Part shown: one piece after another, positions 8,532 through 16,605 of the stretch
How positions within the stretch are numbered: the first letter of the stretch is position 1
Layout: every line of letters starts with the position of its first letter
NCBI GenBank assembly: GCA_039812645.1
Contig: JBDIAV010000004.1
Coordinates: 1-64,000 of the forward strand
Direction: 5' to 3'
DNA length: 64,000 nucleotides
Origin: Ancrocorticia sp039812645
GTDB taxonomy: Bacteria > Actinomycetota > Actinomycetes > Actinomycetales > Actinomycetaceae
Notes under the pieces: generated by a model
The model's input: the letters and a program-made list of their open reading frames with translations, nothing else
Told to the model about the DNA's origin: nothing
The model's database searches: none
Made by a program: the position numbers and the translations under genes

Positions 8532-8564
8532 TTCAACACCTGTTGAACTCAATGCCTGTTGAGT
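8532..8564. promoter_or_regulatory. Tandem palindromic operators for the adjacent TetR regulator
   Basis: TTCAACACCTGTTGAA (8532-8547) is a palindrome with perfect 7-bp arms and a 2-bp centre. ACTCAATGCCTGTTGAGT (8547-8564) repeats it, with perfect 6-bp outer arms. The shared core CCTGTTGA recurs with a 16-bp offset. They lie between the divergent start codons at 8454 and 8610, where a TetR dimer pair would be expected to bind. Confidence 0.7.
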
Positions 8565-8609
8565 TTTATGATCAGGCAATCAGACATGGCGACATGAGGA
8601 GTGAGAAAG

Positions 8610-9641
8610 ATGTCAGTTGCTGTTGAGAACCGATCGAATGATGGTGGGATCGCTGAGCCTCGCCGGGGGCGAACCCGCGAATGGGTCAAGGCGAGCATTG
8701 TCGGAATGGGTGTTGCCCTAGCCGCATGCGTCATGGTCATGGCATTCCTGTGGCCGATGACAACGGCTGCACCCCACAATATTGATATTGCCGTCTCGGC
8801 ACCCGAGAAGATGCGTGATGGTATGGCGGACATGCTGCAGTCCGGGGAACAAGACATGTTCACTGTCACCAGTGTGGACACCCGGGAAGATGCGGTAGCT
8901 GCCATCGAGGAGGCTGAGGTGTCGGGCGCCGTCGTCGTTACTCCTGCGGGAATTGAGGTACTGACTGCGAGTGCTGGCGGTCCACAGACCGCGCAGCTCT
9001 TCTCTCAGATGGCTCAGGGAATCCAGGAGAAAATGGCCCAAACTGGCCAAAAGGTCACTGTCACTGTCACGGATATCGTGCCTGGCGGAACTGCCGCGGG
9101 AATGGCGAATTTGACCCTCATTCCGGCCCTTATCGGGGGACTCGCGGGATCAATCGTCGGATTCCTTCTGGTTAAGCGGCCGCTGCAACGCGCCGCAACG
9201 CTTGTTGCGGCTGCACTGACGGCAGGTCTGGCGGGTGCGGCAATACTCGGTCCGTGGTTCGACATCCTGCCCGGAAGCTATGTGCTTAATGCGGCCGCGC
9301 TCGCGGCAGGAACTTTGGCCATTGGTTTCTTCATCACCGGGATGGGAGCCCTATGTGGTAAGGGCGGACTTGGACTTGGTGCCCTCACGATCGTGCTCTT
9401 CGCGAATCCGTGGGGTGGGTTTATGGTGCCGTCGGAGTTCCTTGTGAGCCCGTGGGGGACTCTCGGGTCTTATATGCCCAACAGTGCCTTGATCCATCTG
9501 CTTCGTTGGACGAATTTCTTCCCGAACGCGGCCACGGGCGACTATTGGTTTATTCTCCTCGCCTGGGCGTTGCTTGGTGCTGCAATGCTATGGATTGGCG
9601 CTGCCGTTCATCGTAAGAAGGAGCTGCAGCTTGCAGCGTGA
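8610..9641 (+). CDS. ABC-2/YhgE-Pip-like membrane transport protein
   Basis: A 343-residue protein with one N-terminal membrane helix (around residues 30-50, ending VMAFLWPM). A 110-residue extracytoplasmic domain follows (residues 55-165, DIAVSAPEKMRDGMADML...), then about six closely spaced helices. This one-helix, outside-domain, helix-bundle layout is that of ABC-2-type and YhgE/Pip-like export permeases, but no ATPase is adjacent. The ATG at 8610 follows GAGGAG by eight bases. It is divergent from the TetR gene and shares its operators, which fits a drug- or lipid-responsive efflux function. The substrate is unknown. Confidence 0.75.
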   Translation: MSVAVENRSNDGGIAEPRRGRTREWVKASIVGMGVALAACVMVMAFLWPMTTAAPHNIDIAVSAPEKMRDGMADMLQSGEQDMFTVTSVDTREDAVAAIEEAEVSGAVVVTPAGIEVLTASAGGPQTAQLFSQMAQGIQEKMAQTGQKVTVTVTDIVPGGTAAGMANLTLIPALIGGLAGSIVGFLLVKRPLQRAATLVAAALTAGLAGAAILGPWFDILPGSYVLNAAALAAGTLAIGFFITGMGALCGKGGLGLGALTIVLFANPWGGFMVPSEFLVSPWGTLGSYMPNSALIHLLRWTNFFPNAATGDYWFILLAWALLGAAMLWIGAAVHRKKELQLAA

Positions 9642-9676
9642 GGGCTGTGGCGTAAGGCCAGTGGGGTAGGAACGAA

Positions 9677-9708
9677 CGGGGCCAAGCTCTTGTCACAGCT
9701 TGGCCCCG
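9677..9708. terminator. Bidirectional hairpin terminator between convergent genes
   Basis: A perfect 12-bp stem, CGGGGCCAAGCT (9677-9688) with AGCTTGGCCCCG (9697-9708), and an 8-base loop. It lies between the convergent membrane-protein and HAD genes. No strong T-tract follows on either side. Confidence 0.7.
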
Positions 9709-9724
9709 CAGTAGCTGGATGTTC

Positions 9725-10561
9725 TTAGCCCAGGAGTCCGAGATGCTCGAACGCCTGGTAGAGTCCGTCATCTTCGACGTCTGCGGTCACATAATCTGCG
9801 ATCTCCTTGACGTCATCGGAGGCATTACCCATCGCGATTCCGACCGCGCAGTACTCGAGCATTGGGATGTCGACGGCGGCGTCACCGGCGGCAACCGTGT
9901 CAGTTTGGGATGCGCCAAGGTGGGCAAGAAGCACGTCCACCGCGTGCGCCTTGTCGATGTTTGCAACTCCGAGGTCTCCAAACAGGGCCAGTGCACCTCG
10001 TCCGCCCCAGGTGCCCGCCTTCAACTGGGAGAAAGCTTCCTTGGCGTCGAGGAAGTCCTGGTAGTCGCGGAGGATGAAGCTGATCTTGTTGACATCGTCG
10101 CGATATAGATTGGCGCGATAGATCATCTCGGGGAACACGTTATCCACGGTCACGGAGGAGGCGTCGGCGCGTCCCTTGCCCGCAATGTAGGCCCGTGTGG
10201 CGGGCAAGGCGGCCTCTCGGAAGTCTGAACTTCCGAATAACCCCGAGTTGGCTTCGAGGTAGAAGGCGAGGCCTCGTTCGTTCAGCCAATCCACGATGGC
10301 TGTGCATTCGTCGAGTGTCAAGGTCTGATGCATGACCACCTCGCCCTGATCTTCAACGTACGAGCCGTTGCCGCCGATCATTCCATCAATGCCGATGTCC
10401 CACAGCTCTTGGTACATCTCGGCGCGGCTGCGCCCGGTGGTCAGGTAGACGCGGTGTCCAGCCTTTCGGGCGAGCTGGATGGCCTGGACCGCAGATTCCG
10501 GTAGCTGATTTCTGTAATCCACGAGTGTTCCGTCGACGTCAAGGAAGATGATGCGTGGCAT
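9725..10561 (-). CDS. Cof-type HAD-IIB hydrolase
   Basis: A 278-residue HAD-superfamily phosphatase. Motif I is IIFLDVDGTLVDYRNQLPES (nucleophile Asp and acid/base Asp), motif II is YLTTGRSRAE, and motifs III/IV are in KAHAVDVLLAHLG and DTVAAGDAAVDIPMLEYCAVGIAMGNASDDVKEIADYVT. The C2-type cap lies between motifs II and III, as in Cof/YwpJ sugar-phosphate phosphatases. The substrate is probably a sugar phosphate or pyridoxal phosphate; the sequence does not decide. It is a single gene, flanked by hairpins. Confidence 0.92.
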   Translation of the reverse strand: MPRIIFLDVDGTLVDYRNQLPESAVQAIQLARKAGHRVYLTTGRSRAEMYQELWDIGIDGMIGGNGSYVEDQGEVVMHQTLTLDECTAIVDWLNERGLAFYLEANSGLFGSSDFREAALPATRAYIAGKGRADASSVTVDNVFPEMIYRANLYRDDVNKISFILRDYQDFLDAKEAFSQLKAGTWGGRGALALFGDLGVANIDKAHAVDVLLAHLGASQTDTVAAGDAAVDIPMLEYCAVGIAMGNASDDVKEIADYVTADVEDDGLYQAFEHLGLLG

Positions 10562-10625
10562 GTGATGTGCTTTCTCTCATGTGTATACGTGGCGTGAGGA
10601 GAACTCGCTGACAACTAGGTACTTT

Positions 10626-10661
10626 ACCACCCAATGCGTACGTTCGTACATATGGGGTGGT
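10626..10661. repeat. Inverted repeat upstream of the HAD gene
   Basis: ACCACCC (10626-10632) and GGGTGGT (10655-10661) are perfect complements around an inner GTACGTTCGTAC, which has 5-bp arms. The nested symmetry, about 65 bp upstream of the HAD start codon, suggests an operator or a structured leader. Confidence 0.35.
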
Positions 10662-10721
10662 GGGTAGTGAGTTCCTTTGGCTGATGGGCGGAAAGTTCCT
10701 TCGGTAATACCCAAAAACGAC

Positions 10722-10757
10722 GGTGGGGCCGGTGCCCCATTAGGCACCGGCCCCACC
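10722..10757 (-). terminator. Rho-independent terminator of the histidine-phosphatase gene
   Basis: A perfect 15-bp GC-rich stem (10722-10736 with 10743-10757) and a 6-base loop. Reading the minus strand, a TTTTT run follows within a few bases. It lies about 50 bp after the stop codon at 10806. Confidence 0.8.
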
Positions 10758-10805
10758 TGTTCAACCACAAGAGGCTTCTTCGACCGACAAGGTCTGAAGT
10801 TGGGG

Positions 10806-11645
10806 TTACTTCTGGCCCTTTTCGATGTAGGACTCGTCGTTGAAGGACTTCAGTTTGTACTTGCCGTCCTTGTATTCGATGATGGTGACCGAGGCATTGG
10901 CAACGCCACTGGCCTCGGGCATGTCGTCTCCGAACAGGTGCTTAAGCAGCGCCATGATCGACAGACCGTGGGATACGATGAGCACGTTTCCGTCGCCCTT
11001 GGCGGCCTCGGTCTTTACAATGTCAGTGAGGCCAGCATCAAGGCGAGTGACGATGGTGTCGTAATCCTCTGCGGGCCAGTTACCTTCGCTCTCCGGACGG
11101 GCCTTGTCCAGCTTGGCCACGGTGTCAGCAAATTCCTTGGGATCAACGTTCGCCATGAACTCTTCCAAGGTGACGCCCTTGTCGTCCGCGATGTCCTGCC
11201 ACATTGTGTGGTTGAGATCGCCCTCGTAGGTGCCGAAGTTGAACTCGCGGAGGCGATCATCATGGACGACGGTGAGATCGCTGGACTTCTCGCTTTGCTC
11301 AAGAATGAGCTCAGCCGTCTGGTAGGCGCGGCCACTGGAGGAGGCATAGGCGGACTGGAACTCGATATCAGCCATGCCACGTCCGGCAGCTTCCACAACT
11401 TCTTCGCCCGCTGGGGTGAGTGGTGCGTCCGCCCAACCCTGGACGCGGTCAGTGGTGTTGAGCATCGTCTTGCCGTGGCGGACGATGTAGAGGGTTAGTG
11501 CATCGGTATCGGCAGCTGCTGCTTCGGAGGTCTGAGTGCCTTCGGATGGTCCGGAGGTATCGGCATCGGAGGCGTTAGAGCAGCCACTCAGGGCGAGGGC
11601 GGCAGAAAGGATGCCGGCGCTCAGCGCGGCGAATTTCTTCTTCAT
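10806..11645 (-). CDS. Exported lipoprotein of the histidine phosphatase (phosphoglycerate mutase-like) superfamily
   Basis: A 279-residue protein with a lipoprotein signal peptide: MKKKFAALSAGILSAALALSGC ends in the lipobox LSGC, with the acylated Cys at residue 22. A 25-residue Ser/Thr/Glu linker follows. The catalytic domain begins with the RHG motif LYIVRHGKTMLN (phosphohistidine), then YASSSGRAYQTAELIL and LREFNFGTYEG, with the second catalytic His in VLIVSHGLSIMAL. Such branch-1 enzymes are mostly cytoplasmic; this one is tethered outside the membrane, so it likely removes phosphate from external organic phosphates. The ATG follows GGAAG. Confidence 0.92.
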   Translation of the reverse strand: MKKKFAALSAGILSAALALSGCSNASDADTSGPSEGTQTSEAAAADTDALTLYIVRHGKTMLNTTDRVQGWADAPLTPAGEEVVEAAGRGMADIEFQSAYASSSGRAYQTAELILEQSEKSSDLTVVHDDRLREFNFGTYEGDLNHTMWQDIADDKGVTLEEFMANVDPKEFADTVAKLDKARPESEGNWPAEDYDTIVTRLDAGLTDIVKTEAAKGDGNVLIVSHGLSIMALLKHLFGDDMPEASGVANASVTIIEYKDGKYKLKSFNDESYIEKGQK

Positions 11646-11805
11646 TTATTTGAGTCTTCCGTCTAGCTTCGTTGCTACGGTGCCCATCTAATTATGGAGC
11701 GACCGGTGGTGTGAGAGTGGAATTCCGCTGGTTGTGTTGCGCGGGGTGGGGCAACGCTGGGAGCGTATTACGTTCAATTTTGAAATGTCAACTACTTGTG
11801 GTGTA

Positions 11806-11834
11806 TTGACTCAAGATATGGGGGCGGGTATTCT
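11806..11834 (+). promoter_or_regulatory. Promoter of the beta-glucoside operon
   Basis: TTGACT (11806-11811) and TATTCT (11829-11834) are separated by exactly 17 bases, a good sigma-70-type match. The transcript would start near 11841 and carry the RAT/terminator leader. A small palindrome TTCAA-TT-TTGAA at 11773-11784 lies just upstream. Confidence 0.7.
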
Positions 11835-11858
11835 CACGCGTTAGGACTTCGGTTCTAC

Positions 11859-11887
11859 AGGGTTGTTACTCCGATGAGGCAAGACCT
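11859..11887 (+). promoter_or_regulatory. RAT antiterminator site for BglG/LicT
   Basis: The 29-base site matches the known ribonucleic antiterminator pattern: GGGTTGTTACT at its 5' side and GGCAAGACC at its 3' side. Its 3' end overlaps the 5' arm of the following terminator, so the two structures are mutually exclusive. Binding of the BglG-family protein encoded at 15695 would stabilise it and allow read-through into the PTS gene. Confidence 0.9.
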
Positions 11888-11938
11888 GAGATCGCCGGTA
11901 TGTGTGTACCGTGACGAGCTCAGGTCTTTTTGTTTTTA
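11881..11938 (+). terminator. Conditional intrinsic terminator of the beta-glucoside operon leader
   Basis: AAGACCTGAG (11881-11890) pairs with CTCAGGTCTT (11919-11928), with an inner CGGTA/TACCG stem, followed by a long T-tract (TTTTTGTTTTT). It shares its left arm with the RAT. This is the off-state of the antitermination switch. Confidence 0.9.
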
Positions 11939-12008
11939 TCGAGTAACGTGGCCCTGGGATCACGAGATCCCTTGCGCATAACGACTATGTGGTTCAAGGA
12001 GGACCCTC

Positions 12009-13910
12009 ATGGCAAAGGTCGACTACAAGGATTTGGCTAGCCGAATCCTTAAGGAGGTGGGAGGCAAGGACAACGTGTCCAGTGCCGCTCACTGCATTAC
12101 CAGGCTCCGCCTGAAGATCAAGGACATGGATAAGGTCAACAAGCCTGCCATCGAAGCGATGGAAGGCGTCATCACGGTTGTGGAGGCCGGTGGCCAGTTC
12201 CAGGTTGTTATCGGTGACGATGTGCCGATTGTCTACGGCCACTTCACTGATTTGGCGGGTATTGCCGCCTCCGCTCCCGTCGAGGCAGATGAAGAGAAGG
12301 GCAACCTTTTCAACCAGTTCATCAACATGATCGCCAAGATTTTCTCGCCGATCCTGTGGACTCTCGCCGGTACCGGTCTCATCAAGGCGCTCCTCGCTCT
12401 TCTCACCACCTTTGAGCTGCTAGATCCGCTGGGACAGAACTACACCATTATCAACGCGGCGGCTGATTCCACCTTCCACTTCCTGCCCATCATGCTGGCT
12501 GTGACCTCGGCGCGCTTCTTCAAGGCCAACCAGTTCACGGCCATCGCCATTGCTGGCGCCCTTGTGTACCCCAATATCGTCGCCCTCAACGATGGCTCGC
12601 CGGTGCACTTCCTCGGCATCCCCGTCGTCATGATGAGCTACGTGTCCTCCGTGGTTCCGATCATTTTCGCCGTGTGGATGCAGTCGCATCTGGAGAGGTG
12701 GCTCTCCAAGCTTCCGGGTATGATCCGCAACTTCACCATCCCGCTGGTCACCGTTCTCGTTATGGTTCCGCTTGTCCTCATCGTGGTTGGCCCGATCACC
12801 ATGACTCTGTCTGGATGGATCTCTGACGGTATCAATGCGCTCTTCCACTTCGCCCCATGGCTTGGTGGAGCCGCAATGGGTGCCCTCTGGCAGGTTCTCG
12901 TGATCTTCGGTATGCACTGGAGCTTCGTCCCGATCATGGTGAACGACCTCTCGGTGCAGGGCTACTCGCTGCTTTCCGGCCCGCTTCCGGCGGCTGTGCT
13001 TGCTCAGGCTGCCGCTGGTATCGCGGTCTTTATCCGCACCCGTTCCAAGAAGCGCCGTCAGGTCGCTGGCCCCGCTGCCGTCTCCGGTGTTCTCGCCGGT
13101 GTAACCGAGCCACTCGTCTACGGTGTGAACCTCCCAATGCGTTTGCCATTCTTCTTCGGTCTCGCCGGTGGCGCTATCGGTGGTGCGATTGCTGCGATGG
13201 GTGGCAGTGCTTCCGACGTTTTCGCTATCCCCTCACTTATCGCACTGCCCACCTACCTCAACGTTGGTAGCTTTGCGATGCAGGTTATCGGCATTGTTGT
13301 TGGTATGGCCGTTGCCTTCATCCTCACCCTGTTCTTCGGTGTGAACAAGAACAACGATCAGCCTGACGATGCCCCCGTTGCGGCTCCGGTCGATGCGGCC
13401 CCCTCGGCGGTCGCTGCAGCTCCGGCTCCTGCCAAGACGGCTCTCGCTGTTGGCACCCTGGTCAAGGTCGCATCCCCGGTGAAGGGCCAGCAGGTTCCGA
13501 TTAGCGAGGTCAATGACAAGGTGTTCGCCTCCGGTGCTCTTGGCGCTGGTGTGGGTGTTGTGCCTGAAGAGGCCACCGTGGTCTCGCCCGTCTCGGGTAC
13601 TGTCGCAACCGTCTTCCCCACCGGCCACGCCTACGGCATCAAGACCGCCGACGGCGTCGAGGTTCTCGTCCACATCGGCATCGACACCGTTGCCATGAAG
13701 GGCGACGGCTTCGAAGCAAAGGTGAAGAAGGGTGACTCGGTGAGCACCGGTCAGCCCCTCGCCGTCGTCGACTTCGACAAGGTGAAGGCCGCGGGCTATG
13801 ACACCACCGTCATCGTCGTCGTTACCAATACCAAGAAGCTCTCGAACGTAACTCCGACGGCTTCCGGCCCGGTTGTGGCTGGAGACGCCTCCATCGATAT
13901 CGAGATCTAA
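12009..13910 (+). CDS. bglF: PTS beta-glucoside-specific EIIBCA component
   Basis: A 633-residue phosphotransferase transporter that takes up and phosphorylates beta-glucosides such as salicin, arbutin or cellobiose. Domains in order: EIIB (1-85) with phospho-Cys29 in HCITRLRLK; EIIC (about 100-445) with eight to ten helices and the GVTEPLVYGVNLP substrate motif; an Ala/Pro linker; and EIIA (about 485-633) with VKGQQVPISEVND, the GHAYGIKT stretch and the active-site His in VLVHIGIDTVAMKG. The ATG follows AAGGAGG. It is the first gene behind the RAT/terminator leader and in one unit with the GH1 enzyme. The exact sugar is inferred from family and neighbours. Confidence 0.95.
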   Translation: MAKVDYKDLASRILKEVGGKDNVSSAAHCITRLRLKIKDMDKVNKPAIEAMEGVITVVEAGGQFQVVIGDDVPIVYGHFTDLAGIAASAPVEADEEKGNLFNQFINMIAKIFSPILWTLAGTGLIKALLALLTTFELLDPLGQNYTIINAAADSTFHFLPIMLAVTSARFFKANQFTAIAIAGALVYPNIVALNDGSPVHFLGIPVVMMSYVSSVVPIIFAVWMQSHLERWLSKLPGMIRNFTIPLVTVLVMVPLVLIVVGPITMTLSGWISDGINALFHFAPWLGGAAMGALWQVLVIFGMHWSFVPIMVNDLSVQGYSLLSGPLPAAVLAQAAAGIAVFIRTRSKKRRQVAGPAAVSGVLAGVTEPLVYGVNLPMRLPFFFGLAGGAIGGAIAAMGGSASDVFAIPSLIALPTYLNVGSFAMQVIGIVVGMAVAFILTLFFGVNKNNDQPDDAPVAAPVDAAPSAVAAAPAPAKTALAVGTLVKVASPVKGQQVPISEVNDKVFASGALGAGVGVVPEEATVVSPVSGTVATVFPTGHAYGIKTADGVEVLVHIGIDTVAMKGDGFEAKVKKGDSVSTGQPLAVVDFDKVKAAGYDTTVIVVVTNTKKLSNVTPTASGPVVAGDASIDIEI

Positions 13911-13917
13911 TACTCCC

Positions 13918-13953
13918 GAGGGCGGTGTCTCCATGACGTGAGGCACCGCCCTC
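13918..13953 (+). terminator. Hairpin after bglF
   Basis: GAGGGCGGTG (13918-13927) pairs perfectly with CACCGCCCTC (13944-13953), followed by TTCTCTC. It lies between bglF and the GH1 gene and may be a partial terminator that lowers downstream expression or protects the bglF message. Confidence 0.65.
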
Positions 13954-14056
13954 TTCTCTCAGGCGCGCGTCAGCAAGCGCCCTTGGCATCTCTTATATCC
14001 GCTCATCTCAGAAGTCGCAGGCAACAGTACCGCGCGGCGATAGACAAGGAGTTTCC

Positions 14057-15466
14057 ATGCGTCACCAGACCCTCAAGCCGTTCCCCAAGGGTTTCCTGTG
14101 GGGAGGTTCAACGTCCGCATACCAGGTCGAAGGTGCGTGGGACGAGGACGGTAAAGGTCCCTCTGTTCAAGACGTTCACCCTACTCCCGACGGTGTTTCG
14201 GACTTCAAAGTCACCTCGGATCACTACCATCACTACCTGGAGGATGTGGAGCTCTTCGCCGATATGGGGCTCAAGTCTTACCGCTTCTCCATTGCGTGGA
14301 CCCGCATCATTCCCGACGGCGACGGCGAGATCAACCAGGCAGGTATCGACTTCTACCACCGTCTTATCGATGCGCTCCTTGACAACAACATTGAGCCCAT
14401 CATCACGATGTACCACTTCGATCTGCCACTCGCCCTTGACAAGAAGGGCGGCTGGGGTAACCGAGCCACTGTAGATGCTTTCGAGCGTTTCGCCAAGGTT
14501 CTGTTCGCCGAGTACGGCTCGAAGGTGACCTACTGGCTCACCATCAATGAGCAGAACATGATGATTCTGGCCGGCGAGATCCTCGGCACCGTCAAACCCG
14601 GCAGTCCAAAGCGTGACATCTACCAGGCCAACCACCACATGCTCTTGGCCCAGGCCAAGGCCATGATTGCCTGCCACGAGACGCTCCCCAAGGCCAAGAT
14701 TGGCCCGGCCCCGAACATTGGTCTGGCCTACCCAGCTACCTGCAATCCGGAGGATATCCTCGCTGCGGACAACTTCAACTCTGTCCGCAACTGGCTCTAC
14801 CTCGACGCGGGCGTGTATGGCCGGTACAACACTGCGGTGTGGTCGTGGCTGGAGTCGATGGATGCCACCCCGGTTATTGAAGAGGGCGACATGGAGATCC
14901 TCGAAGCCGGAAAGCCTGACTTTGTAGCCTTCAACTACTATGTCACTGCCACGGTGAAGATGCCTGATCCTTCGATCACGGATGCCACTCGCGGAGACCA
15001 GCAGATCATGGCGGTCGAGCCAAACATGTACGAGCCTGTCTCCAACCCTTACCTTCCCAAGACAGAGTTCGGCTGGGAGATCGATCCCATCGGTTTCCGT
15101 AATACGTTCCGTGCACTGTGGGACCGCTACCATTTGCCCCTGTTGGTCACGGAAAATGGCCTTGGAGCGTACGACAAGTTGGAAGATGGCAAGGTCCACG
15201 ATTCCTACCGCATCAACTACCTGCGCGATCACATTGAGCAGATCCAGCAGGCTGTGACCGACGGCGTCGAGGTGATTGGTTATAACCCGTGGTCGGCGAT
15301 TGACCTGATCTCTACCCACGAGGGCATGAAGAAGCGCTATGGCTTCATCTACGTCAATCGCGACGAGTTCGACATGCTCGATCTGGGCCGCTACCGGAAG
15401 GATTCTTTCTTCTGGTACCAGCAGGTGTGCGCAACCAACGGCGACAACCTCGCTGATATCGACTGA
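14057..15466 (+). CDS. 6-phospho-beta-glucosidase (glycoside hydrolase family 1)
   Basis: A 469-residue GH1 enzyme that splits the phosphorylated beta-glucoside imported by the PTS into glucose 6-phosphate and the aglycone or glucose. Hallmarks: the N-terminal signature FPKGFLWGGSTSAYQVEGAW, the acid/base Glu in WLTINEQNMM, the nucleophile Glu in LLVTENGLGAYD, and the phosphate-binding region near the C-terminus (KKRYGFIYVNRDE), as in BglA/BglB phospho-enzymes. The ATG follows CAAGGAG. Position next to EIIBCA and the antiterminator supports the 6-phospho specificity. Confidence 0.95.
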   Translation: MRHQTLKPFPKGFLWGGSTSAYQVEGAWDEDGKGPSVQDVHPTPDGVSDFKVTSDHYHHYLEDVELFADMGLKSYRFSIAWTRIIPDGDGEINQAGIDFYHRLIDALLDNNIEPIITMYHFDLPLALDKKGGWGNRATVDAFERFAKVLFAEYGSKVTYWLTINEQNMMILAGEILGTVKPGSPKRDIYQANHHMLLAQAKAMIACHETLPKAKIGPAPNIGLAYPATCNPEDILAADNFNSVRNWLYLDAGVYGRYNTAVWSWLESMDATPVIEEGDMEILEAGKPDFVAFNYYVTATVKMPDPSITDATRGDQQIMAVEPNMYEPVSNPYLPKTEFGWEIDPIGFRNTFRALWDRYHLPLLVTENGLGAYDKLEDGKVHDSYRINYLRDHIEQIQQAVTDGVEVIGYNPWSAIDLISTHEGMKKRYGFIYVNRDEFDMLDLGRYRKDSFFWYQQVCATNGDNLADID

Positions 15467-15479
15467 TCACGTGTGATGT

Positions 15480-15522
15480 GGACCCGGCCTTGCTAGCTGA
15501 CCGCTGGCGCTGGGCCGGGTCC
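15480..15522 (+). terminator. Hairpin terminator after the GH1 gene
   Basis: GGACCCGGCC (15480-15489) pairs perfectly with GGCCGGGTCC (15513-15522) around a 23-base loop that is itself partly self-complementary. It is 13 bp after the stop codon. Confidence 0.65.
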
Positions 15523-15694
15523 CATCGAGTGCGGGCGTAGTGTCGTGATTGACCGCAACTAGTGGCATGATGGCGTAATGTCTGCGGTGAGAACTTTTCG
15601 CACTTCAGATGAACTAAACGTCCGCCGAACGAATCGTTAGCACGTACAGCTAGCTCCACAATAAGAAGGAGACTGGAAGTGGGAGGGGTGGTGC

Positions 15695-16531
15695 ATGAAA
15701 GTCCTCAGGGTGTTCAATAATAACGTTGTGATGGCCGAAGATCCCCACCGCGGAACAGTGATCGTGACTGGACGGGGTGTGGGCTTCTCTCGAAAGCCCG
15801 GTGACTCTCTCGACACGGGCAAGATTGTGCAGGTTTTCGTCCCGGACGCCGAGAACGATATTAGCTACCTGAGCACCTATTTAGTGGATGTTCCCCCGGA
15901 ATACATCGAAGTCGCTCGCGAGATCCATACTCTTGCTGAGCACGATCTCGGAACATCTCTTCCCCAAAGTGTCATTATTACGTTGGCAGATCACATCGCG
16001 TTTGCGGTGAAACGGGTGCGTTCCGGCATCGAAATGGGTCACCCTCTCAAGGCTGAGGTTTCCCACCTGTACTCCAAGGAATACGAGGTGGCGCGTAAGG
16101 CTGTCATCATCATTCGGGAGTATTCGGGCGCTGCTATTGCCGACGACGAAGCCGTCGCCATCACGATGCACCTCGTCAACGCCATACAGTTCGAGACCGG
16201 CGATCTTTCCAAGACCTTCCAGATGACGGAGATCTTCACCCAGATTTTCGCTGTATTGAGTTCCGCGTTTGATCGAGAGTTCGAGACAGACTCTCTCAAC
16301 GCCGCCCGATTCATTACGCACCTCCGCTACTTTTTTGTTCGCGCTCATGCGGACAAACAATTGGATGACCAGCCGCGGCGCTTGACCACCACCATCCGTG
16401 ATGCCTTCCCGGAGGCGTTCCAGGCGGCGCTGCATATCCAGGGCTTGTTGGAGCTGCGGTTGGGAGTCCAGATTACCGACGACGAACTGTCCTACCTCAC
16501 GTTGCATGTTGCCCGTTTGACAACCGAATAA
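15695..16531 (+). CDS. licT: BglG/LicT-family transcription antiterminator
   Basis: A 278-residue RNA-binding antiterminator. The N-terminal CAT domain (residues 1-56, MKVLRVFNNNVVMAED then GRGVGFSRKPGD) binds RAT RNA. PRD1 (about 65-170, EIHTLAEHDLG and LADHIAFAVKRV with phosphorylatable His) and PRD2 (about 171-278) are the PTS-controlled domains. In the known mechanism the PTS phosphorylates it when no substrate is present, and sugar uptake releases active dimers that bind the RAT at 11859. It is encoded third in the locus, and I see no RAT in its own upstream region, so it may be expressed independently of its own activity. Confidence 0.95.
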   Translation: MKVLRVFNNNVVMAEDPHRGTVIVTGRGVGFSRKPGDSLDTGKIVQVFVPDAENDISYLSTYLVDVPPEYIEVAREIHTLAEHDLGTSLPQSVIITLADHIAFAVKRVRSGIEMGHPLKAEVSHLYSKEYEVARKAVIIIREYSGAAIADDEAVAITMHLVNAIQFETGDLSKTFQMTEIFTQIFAVLSSAFDREFETDSLNAARFITHLRYFFVRAHADKQLDDQPRRLTTTIRDAFPEAFQAALHIQGLLELRLGVQITDDELSYLTLHVARLTTE

Positions 16532-16605
16532 GAGCTTCCGCCAATAGGCCATGGCCTGCTGACAGAACCTCTCAGGTACTTTCGATAACGAAAAGGACGT
16601 TGACC

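Noticed and set aside
14108..15319. 403-residue minus-strand frame inside the GH1 gene
   Set aside because: It is fully antisense to a gene with intact GH1 catalytic motifs, and the composition (Val, Asp, His-rich) is typical of a reverse shadow.
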